In this document: positions 15,800-20,917 of the stretch, one piece after another | Layout: each line of letters starts with the position of its first letter | Position numbering within the stretch: the first letter of the stretch is position 1 | Source of the DNA: an uncultured Bacillota bacterium | GTDB taxonomy: Bacteria; Bacillota; Clostridia; Lachnospirales; Lachnospiraceae | Reading direction: 5' to 3' | Assembly: GCA_905200905.1 (NCBI GenBank) | Contig: CAJKMA010000050.1 | Span: forward strand, 1-20,917 | Length of the DNA: 20,917 nucleotides | Position numbers and translations under genes: made by a program | The notes under the pieces: generated by a model | The model's database searches: none | What the model was told of the DNA's origin: nothing | The model's input: the letters and a program-made list of their open reading frames with translations, nothing else

Positions 15800-15828
15800 T
15801 TGCAAAAACGACAAAGTTTGTTTACTAT
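15800..15828 (+). promoter_or_regulatory. Possible promoter of the radical SAM gene
   Basis: TTGCAA (15800-15805), 17 bases, then TACTAT (15823-15828). It faces away from the L,D-transpeptidase promoter 20 bases to its left. An alternative -10, TATTAT near 15846, is also possible with an 18-base spacer from TTTACT. Confidence 0.4.
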
Positions 15829-15879
15829 GGTGAATAGTTTCCGATATTATTTTGTTGCTTTATGGAGGATTTCATCTTT

Positions 15880-16782
15880 ATGCAAACGTTACTAGATTTT
15901 ACTAATTGTCATCTTTGCCCCAGAAATTGCGGTGTCAACCGAAATATTTCTGAGGGATTTTGCGGATGCAGCAGCACCTTAAAAGCCTCTAGAGCTGCCT
16001 TGCATCACTGGGAAGAACCCTGTATCAGCGGAACCCGCGGAAGCGGCGCTGTATTTTTCTCTGGCTGCACCTTAAAATGCTGCTTTTGCCAAAATTATCT
16101 CATTAGTCAGGGAAGTTTTGGGAAAGAAATCACCCCCAAACATCTTGGAGAAATTTTTCTTTCCCTCCAGGAACAGGGTGCACATAATATTGACCTTATT
16201 ACAGCTACTCAATTTTTGCCATTGATTCTCCCTGCACTAGATTTAGTTAAACATAAACTACACATTCCCGTGGTCTACAATTGCGGAGGATATGAAAAAA
16301 AAGAAACTCTTGCTTTGCTAAAAGATTATATAGATATTTATCTTCCAGATTTAAAATATTATAGTTCTGTGTTATCCAAACGCTATTCAAAGGCAGAAAA
16401 TTATTTTGAAGTTGCTTCTTCGGCAATTCTTTCTATGATAGAGCAAACCGGCGGCCTGGAATATGACCAGCATGGAATCCTGCAAAAAGGTGTGATTATC
16501 CGACATATGGTACTCCCTGGATGCAAGGATGATTCCATACAACTGCTGCATTGGATGAAAGACACACTGCCAGAGGGAAATTATCTGCTCAGCTTGCTCA
16601 GTCAGTACACACCTTTTTATAAAAGCTGCGAATACCCAGAAATCAACAGACGAATTACCACCTACGAATACAACAAGGTTCTGGATACCGCCATTGCACT
16701 TGGGCTTACCGATGGATTTATGCAGGAAAAAAGCAGTGCAAAAGAAGAATATACGCCTCCTTTTGATTTGGAGGGGATTTAA
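15880..16782 (+). CDS. Radical SAM protein, PflX-like (pyruvate formate-lyase activase relative)
   Basis: From the chosen start the protein has 300 residues. The radical SAM cluster motif CX3CX2C is C63, C67 and C70 (GCTLKCCFCQN), which would bind a 4Fe-4S cluster to cleave S-adenosylmethionine. An N-terminal Cys array (C10, C13, C17, C28, C30; CHLCPRNCG and GFCGC) is typical of the COG1313/PflX group and may hold another metal site. The substrate of this group is not established. The frame opens at ATG 15862, but the only ribosome site (GGAGG, 15865-15869) overlaps it, so ATG 15880, 10 bases downstream of GGAGG, is preferred. It is the only protein gene on the plus strand, and no glycyl-radical enzyme lies nearby. 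Confidence 0.88.
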   Translation: MQTLLDFTNCHLCPRNCGVNRNISEGFCGCSSTLKASRAALHHWEEPCISGTRGSGAVFFSGCTLKCCFCQNYLISQGSFGKEITPKHLGEIFLSLQEQGAHNIDLITATQFLPLILPALDLVKHKLHIPVVYNCGGYEKKETLALLKDYIDIYLPDLKYYSSVLSKRYSKAENYFEVASSAILSMIEQTGGLEYDQHGILQKGVIIRHMVLPGCKDDSIQLLHWMKDTLPEGNYLLSLLSQYTPFYKSCEYPEINRRITTYEYNKVLDTAIALGLTDGFMQEKSSAKEEYTPPFDLEGI

Positions 16783-16807
16783 AAAATTGATTCTGATTCT
16801 AAAGACA

Positions 16808-16857
16808 GAGGGCTGCCGCTTTTCACGATTTACTAATCGTTAAAACGACAGCCTCCC
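16808..16857. terminator. Hairpin between the convergent radical SAM and Rpn genes
   Basis: GGGCTGCCG at the left pairs with CGACAGCCTC at the right. Inside are a TTTT/AAAA stretch and an ACGATT/AATCGT stem closing a 4-base loop. It is 26 bases after the radical SAM stop and 10 bases before the Rpn stop, so it probably ends both transcripts, although the U-runs are weak. Confidence 0.65.
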
Positions 16858-16866
16858 TTATATCCG

Positions 16867-17742
16867 TTATTTTTTCTCGGCCAGTAATTTCTTCAAACGT
16901 GCAACTTCCGCCTCTGCGGCATTTGCCCTTTGACGTTCTTTTTCTGTATTTTTCTTTTCCAAATCTATGCCCCTTTTGATTCCTTGGCTAATCAGTTTGT
17001 CTGATTCCAGTTCTAATACTTTGCCGCCCATAATCTCACCCAATCCTTTCTTGGCATTTTCTGCATCTTTCAGAATATAATCAGCTGTGCGGATGATTAA
17101 TTCCATAATATCTCTATATTCTTTCTCTTTTCCCTTATCTAAAAATTTTTCCTCCAGATGCTTTTCAATAACCCTGTATTCTTCTAACATTTCCTGTAAC
17201 TTTCCATTATTCTCTTGCAGTTCTTTTTTACTCTTTTCGTATTTCATAATATAAAAGGGCAAGAGAAAAAATAAGTTTTTCTGGAAAATCATATCTTCTG
17301 TATATTTTTGAAGATAAAGAATCGGCACTTTATATTCCACGATTTTTCCATCTGGCATAATTAATTCCATTTCTAGTGTAGCTTCTCCTGTTTTTCCACG
17401 CAAATACAAAACACAAGAATATGGAAAATAGCCTCTGAGTTTCCCCGATTCCTCATCTATAGAATCTAATGCTATTGCAAAATCATATTCCAGCATCCGA
17501 ATCACCATTGTAGAATCCTTGGTGCTTTGACATTCTAAATGATAACTTTTTTCTCCAATCTGTAAATGAGAATCTGTAATCACTTCTCCATCTTTGGTTT
17601 GGTGTTCATTTCTCCTTTGTTCCATCTCTATGTCTTCCGGATAGTTTGTGCCGAAAATCTCATTTATTAATGGAATCGTCAGCTAAGGCATCTTTTCAAC
17701 TAAAGTCCGGAAAACATCATCAAAAATTGTATTGTTACTCAT
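16867..17742 (-). pseudogene. Rpn/PD-(D/E)XK nuclease-family gene broken by an amber stop
   Basis: Reading leftward from ATG 17742, the first 19 codons give MSNNTIFDDVFRTLVEKMP. A TAG (17685-17683) interrupts, and the same frame continues with LTIPLINEIFGTNYPEDIEM and 252 further residues from Met at 17625. The join matches the usual N-terminus of Lachnospiraceae Rpn-like proteins (PDDEXK transposase-like nuclease group), so one nonsense change, for example CAG to TAG, is the simplest explanation. In whole-frame numbering the catalytic pattern is D57 and E70-x-Q72 (ITDSHL and HLECQS). The C-terminal third is charged coiled coil. The restart at 17625 has only a weak ribosome site. A shortened product or amber read-through cannot be excluded. 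Confidence 0.8.
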
Positions 17743-17887
17743 TTAACATTTTTTCCTTTATGTATTGTTGCCTTTGGTATCTTAGAAAATGTTATCTGAA
17801 TGTATATTTTGCAAAGTTTTCTCTTTTGTAAGATTATACCTGTCCTTTTTCTACCACCTTCTATCTTCAAATAATTTCTATATCTTC

Positions 17888-17916
17888 ATTATAACCCTCT
17901 TCCAAACTGGAAGCAA
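17888..17916 (-). promoter_or_regulatory. Promoter of the Rpn-family gene
   Basis: On the minus strand TTGCTT (17911-17916), a 17-base spacer and a perfect TATAAT (17888-17893). The start near 17881 would give a leader of about 140 bases before ATG 17742. The promoter looks intact although the gene is broken. Nothing else is seen in 17743-17970. Confidence 0.65.
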
Positions 17917-17970
17917 TCTTAAAACTCCTATGAACTAAAAACATAAAAAATATGCAGCACAAGGCACACA

Positions 17971-18011
17971 AAAAAGGCCTCGTACAGCGTTTCTCTGTAC
18001 AAGGCCTTTCT
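17971..18011 (-). terminator. Terminator after tpiA
   Basis: AAAGGCCT plus GTACAG on the left pair with CTGTAC plus AGGCCTTT on the right around a 7-base loop. On the minus strand the stem ends in TTTTTT. It lies about 30 bases after the tpiA stop and ends the gap-pgk-tpiA transcript. Confidence 0.92.
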
Positions 18012-18040
18012 TTCCGTTGTTACATTTTATCAATCACTTA

Positions 18041-18790
18041 TTATTTGTAGTTTACGATTTTTCCGAAATCTGGTTTCAGAGCTGCACCGCCAACTAAACC
18101 ACCATCAATATCTGCCTGCGCAAATAAATCAGGAGCTGTTGTTGCGTTTACAGAACCGCCGTACTGAATACGGATTGCTTCTGCTGTAGCTTCATCATAT
18201 ACTTCTGCGATACATTCACGGATAGCTTTGCAAACTTCCTGTGCCTGCTCTGTAGTAGCTGTTTTACCTGTTCCGATTGCCCAGATTGGTTCATAAGCAA
18301 TGACAGCTTCCTTTGCCTGGTCTGCTGTCAGACCCAGGAATCCAACTTTCACCTGCTGACGGATGAAATCCATGGTCACACCCTGTTCTCTCTGTTCCAG
18401 AGTTTCACCACAGCACATAATTGGTGTTAATCCATGCTCAAATGCTTTATGCATTTTTTTGTTAATGTCTTCATTGGTTTCTCCGAAGTATTCTCTTCTT
18501 TCGGAATGTCCAAGGATAACATATTTAACGCCTGCATCTACTAACATATTTGGAGAAATTTCGCCTGTGTAAGCTCCTTTTTCTTCGAAGTACATGTTTT
18601 CAGCACCAACCTGAATGTTGCTTCCTTTTACAGCTTCCACAACTGGTACAATGTCAATAGCTGGTACGCAGAATACCACGTCAACTTCTTCATTTGCAAC
18701 TAATGGTTTTAATGTATTTACTAATTCAACTGCTTCGCTTGGAGTCATGTTCATCTTCCAGTTTCCAGCGATGATTTTTCTTCTTGCCAT
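18041..18790 (-). CDS. tpiA: Triosephosphate isomerase
   Basis: TPI interconverts dihydroxyacetone phosphate and glyceraldehyde-3-phosphate. The 249-residue protein is a complete TIM barrel with N10 and K12 (AGNWKMN), H95 (GHSERR), catalytic E167 in AYEPIWAIGTGK, and the phosphate-binding YGGSV and GGLVGGAAL loops. The start has AAGGA 9 bases upstream. It is the last gene of the gap-pgk-tpiA cluster, 173 bases after pgk. That spacer has no visible promoter but contains repeats, so co-transcription with pgk is likely. A strong terminator follows, so gpmI and eno are separately transcribed. Confidence 0.98.
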   Translation of the reverse strand: MARRKIIAGNWKMNMTPSEAVELVNTLKPLVANEEVDVVFCVPAIDIVPVVEAVKGSNIQVGAENMYFEEKGAYTGEISPNMLVDAGVKYVILGHSERREYFGETNEDINKKMHKAFEHGLTPIMCCGETLEQREQGVTMDFIRQQVKVGFLGLTADQAKEAVIAYEPIWAIGTGKTATTEQAQEVCKAIRECIAEVYDEATAEAIRIQYGGSVNATTAPDLFAQADIDGGLVGGAALKPDFGKIVNYK

Positions 18791-18830
18791 GGGATAAATC
18801 CTTCTTTCTAAAGTTTTCTTGCTTTCGGCT

Positions 18831-18959
18831 TCGCTTTCGCTAAGTTGCTTTACGGGTATCTTCTCTCAACTAAGCTCGCACATTTGCTCGCTAAGGTTCG
18901 AGAAGGGCCTCGCACTAACCTCAAGCTTCGCCTTCGGCTCGCTTTCGCTAAGTTGCTTT
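18831..18959. repeat. 21-bp direct repeats in the pgk-tpiA spacer
   Basis: The same 21 bases (starting TCGCTTTCGC and ending GTTGCTTT) occur at 18831-18851 and 18939-18959, start-to-start 108 bases. Each is preceded by a similar TTCGGC stretch. Between them is a hairpin at 18894-18921 (AGGTT/AACCT and CGAG/CTCG). The spacer is richer in GCGA/TCGC words than its surroundings. Read on the minus strand it also stays open for 37 codons after the pgk stop. Its function is unknown. Confidence 0.75.
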
Positions 18960-18963
18960 CGGC

Positions 18964-20157
18964 CTATTTATCGTTTGCTGCTGCTACGCCTGGGAGTTCT
19001 TTTCCTTCCAGGAACTCTAAGGAAGCACCGCCACCTGTGGAGATATGTGTCATCTTGTCACCGTATCCCAGGATGTTTACTGCTGCTGCAGAATCACCGC
19101 CACCGATGATTGTAGTAGCATCTGTATCAGCTAATGCTTTTGCAACTGCTTCTGTACCATGAGCAAAGTTTGGCATTTCAAAGCATCCCATTGGTCCGTT
19201 CCATACAACGGTCTTAGCATCTTTTACAGCGTCGCTGAAGATTTTCTCTGTTTCAGGTCCGATGTCCATTCCTTCCCATCCTTCTGGAATCTCACCGCTC
19301 TTTACAATCTGGATATTGCAGTCGTTAGAGAATGCATCACCGATTCTGTGGTCTACAGGAAGCAGTAACTTCACACCTTTTTCTTCTGCTTTTTTCTTCA
19401 TATCCAGTGCATACTGCAGGTAATCATCTTCACACAAAGAAACACCAATACTTCCGCCTGCTGCTTTAGAGAATGTATAGGCCATTCCGCCACCAATAAT
19501 CAGAGTATCTACTTTATCAAGAAGATTATTAATTACAGAAATTTTACTGGAAACTTTTGCTCCGCCTAAAATTGCTACAAATGGTCTTTCTGGATTATTC
19601 ACCGCATTTCCTAAGAAATCTATTTCTTTCTGCATTAAATATCCTACAACTGCTGTATCCACAAATTCTGTAACACCAACATTAGAGCAGTGTGCACGGT
19701 GAGCAGTACCAAACGCATCATTTACAAATACATCGCAAAGAGATGCAAGTTCTTTGGAGAAAGCTTCCCCATTCTTAGTTTCTTCTGCTCTGTAACGTGT
19801 GTTTTCCAATAAAACAACTTCGCCGTCATTCATTGCTTCTACAGCTGCTTTTGCATTTGGTCCGACAACTTCAGGATCTGCTGCAAATTTTACTTCCTGT
19901 CCTAACAGTTCAGACAGACGGACAGCTACCGGTGCAAGAGATAACTCCGGTTTTGGTTCTCCCTTTGGTTTGCCAAGATGAGAACAAAGAATTACTTTTC
20001 CGCCATCAGCAATTAATTTTTTGATTGTTGGAAGTGCTGCAACAAGACGGTTCTCATCTGTAATTTTTCCTTCCTGTAATGGTACATTGAAGTCACAGCG
20101 AACCAGGACTTTTTTTCCTTTTACGTTGATATCGTCAACTGATTTTTTATTGAGCAT
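18964..20157 (-). CDS. pgk: Phosphoglycerate kinase
   Basis: PGK makes ATP from 1,3-bisphosphoglycerate. The 397-residue protein is full length. It has the substrate-binding start VLVRCDFNVPL and DENRLVAALPTI, the middle AILGGAKVSSKI and GGGMAYTF, the nucleotide-binding VWNGPMGCFE and GGGDSAAAV, and the C-terminal STGGGASLEFLEGKELPGV. AAAGGAGG lies 9 bases before the ATG. It is downstream of gap, separated by a strong hairpin with no clear promoter after it. Expression therefore probably depends on read-through from gap. Confidence 0.98.
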   Translation of the reverse strand: MLNKKSVDDINVKGKKVLVRCDFNVPLQEGKITDENRLVAALPTIKKLIADGGKVILCSHLGKPKGEPKPELSLAPVAVRLSELLGQEVKFAADPEVVGPNAKAAVEAMNDGEVVLLENTRYRAEETKNGEAFSKELASLCDVFVNDAFGTAHRAHCSNVGVTEFVDTAVVGYLMQKEIDFLGNAVNNPERPFVAILGGAKVSSKISVINNLLDKVDTLIIGGGMAYTFSKAAGGSIGVSLCEDDYLQYALDMKKKAEEKGVKLLLPVDHRIGDAFSNDCNIQIVKSGEIPEGWEGMDIGPETEKIFSDAVKDAKTVVWNGPMGCFEMPNFAHGTEAVAKALADTDATTIIGGGDSAAAVNILGYGDKMTHISTGGGASLEFLEGKELPGVAAANDK

Positions 20158-20209
20158 TGGAAAATGCCTCCTTTATATTTTTTTGCAGTTATTTGCCCAT
20201 AAACAAACG

Positions 20210-20244
20210 AAAGGGGTCCGGTCCACAATAGACCGGACCCCTTT
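20210..20244 (-). terminator. Perfect hairpin between gap and pgk
   Basis: AAAGGGGTCCGGTC (20210-20223) and GACCGGACCCCTTT (20231-20244) form a perfect 14-bp stem with a 7-base loop, 24 bases after the gap stop. In the transcribed direction it is followed by CGTTTGTTT, an interrupted U-run. It probably acts as a partial terminator or as a stabiliser of the gap mRNA. Confidence 0.85.
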
Positions 20245-20268
20245 ATGAGCCTTATAAATACCTGTAAA

Positions 20269-20917
20269 TTATTTGTTTAATAATTTTCCGAAGTATTTGA
20301 TTGTTCTAACCATCTGGCTTGTGTAAGAGTTTTCGTTATCATACCATGATACAACCTGAACTTCTGTTGTGCCGTTGTCTAATGGAAGAACCATTGTCTG
20401 TGTAGCATCGAACAGAGAACCATATCTCATACCAACGATATCGCTGGATACGATTTCATCTGTGTTGTATCCGAAAGATTCTGTAGCTGCTGCTTTCATA
20501 GCATCATTGATCTGTTCTTTTGTAACGTTACCTTTTACAACTGCTGTTAAGATAGTTGTAGAACCTGTAGGTGTAGGAACACGCTGAGCAGCTCCGATTA
20601 ATTTTCCGTTTAATTCTGGAATAACTAATCCGATAGCTTTTGCAGCACCTGTGCTGTTTGGAACAATGTTCACTGCTGCTGCACGGGATCTTCTTAAATC
20701 ACCTTTTCTCTGAGGTCCGTCAAGTGTCATCTGATCACCTGTGTAAGCGTGGATTGTGCACATGATACCAGACTGGATTTCAGCTAAGTCATTTAATGCT
20801 TTCGCCATAGGAGCTAAGCAGTTTGTTGTACAGGAAGCAGCAGAAATGATGTTATCATTTTCTGTTAATGTTTCATGGTTTACATTGTAAACGATTGTAG
20901 GAAGGTCGTTTCCTGCT
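20269..20917 (-). CDS. gap: Glyceraldehyde-3-phosphate dehydrogenase, C-terminal 216 residues
   Basis: GAPDH oxidises glyceraldehyde-3-phosphate to 1,3-bisphosphoglycerate with NAD. The window edge cuts off the N-terminal NAD-binding part. The visible frame opens with AGNDLPTIVYNVNHETL and contains the active-site SAASCTTNC (catalytic Cys), the partner His in CTIHAYTGDQ, GDLRRSRAAA and STGAAKAIG for phosphate binding, and the C-terminal WYDNENSYTSQMVRTI. It is the first visible gene of the gap-pgk-tpiA cluster, and its product is the substrate of the next gene. An internal Met at 20808 is not the start. Confidence 0.98.
   Translation of the reverse strand, partial: AGNDLPTIVYNVNHETLTENDNIISAASCTTNCLAPMAKALNDLAEIQSGIMCTIHAYTGDQMTLDGPQRKGDLRRSRAAAVNIVPNSTGAAKAIGLVIPELNGKLIGAAQRVPTPTGSTTILTAVVKGNVTKEQINDAMKAAATESFGYNTDEIVSSDIVGMRYGSLFDATQTMVLPLDNGTTEVQVVSWYDNENSYTSQMVRTIKYFGKLLNK

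Noticed and set aside
18831..18959. Insertion sequence flanked by direct repeats
   Set aside because: The enclosed 87 bases encode no transposase and have no terminal inverted repeats; 21 bp is also longer than a usual target duplication.
18852..18963. 37-codon open stretch after the pgk stop as a PGK extension or small protein
   Set aside because: The main PGK frame already ends at the normal length. The stretch is Arg/Ser/Ala-rich, has no start or ribosome site of its own, and overlaps the direct repeats.

Overview
This window comes from a low-GC Gram-positive bacterium, most likely a gut-type Lachnospiraceae (Clostridia); the genus is not resolved. The basis is AT-rich DNA with strong AGGAGG ribosome binding sites, frequent GTG starts, the order eno-secG-rnr-smpB-ssrA, and the protein families present (a PflX-like radical SAM protein, an Rpn-type nuclease, an L,D-transpeptidase with PG-binding domains). 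Nearly all protein genes are on the minus strand, so the biological order runs from the right edge to the left. Only the tmRNA gene and one radical SAM gene are on the plus strand.

Right to left: (1) 20917-18041, lower glycolysis: gap (cut by the window edge), pgk and tpiA, with a strong hairpin between gap and pgk and an unusual repeat-bearing spacer between pgk and tpiA. (2) 17916-11497, a block that separates tpiA from gpmI: an Rpn/PD-(D/E)XK gene broken by an in-frame amber stop, a plus-strand radical SAM protein, a membrane-anchored L,D-transpeptidase, and a polar amino-acid ABC transporter operon (binding protein, permease, ATPase). (3) 11468-8376, the rest of lower glycolysis: gpmI and eno. 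(4) 8320-3627, protein export and RNA/protein quality control: secG, rnr, smpB and an M3 oligopeptidase. (5) 3449-2456, a coiled-coil protein built from a 42-bp tandem repeat, facing the tmRNA gene ssrA across a shared terminator. (6) 2262-1, an OmpR-type two-component system, then the first codons of a probable uracil-DNA glycosylase.

The genes make two functional groups. GAPDH, PGK, TPI, phosphoglycerate mutase and enolase form the lower glycolytic pathway. RNase R, SmpB and tmRNA form the trans-translation and non-stop mRNA decay system. The encoded tag reads ANNNRVALAA, and the tmRNA acceptor stem has the G3-U pair that alanyl-tRNA synthetase recognises.

The most interesting item is the ABC transporter binding protein (13193-14074). 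Its segments are in circularly permuted order: the stretch that is normally the C-terminal end of GlnH-like proteins comes directly after the lipoprotein signal, and the chain ends where that stretch would normally start. Its operon also has an ARG-box-like palindrome at the promoter, an intercistronic hairpin, and an ATPase with a basic insertion of about 35 residues. Other points worth a second look are the amber-interrupted Rpn gene, the near-identical 42-bp coiled-coil repeats beside ssrA, the 21-bp direct repeats after pgk, and a recurring GGCTGTYG hairpin family.
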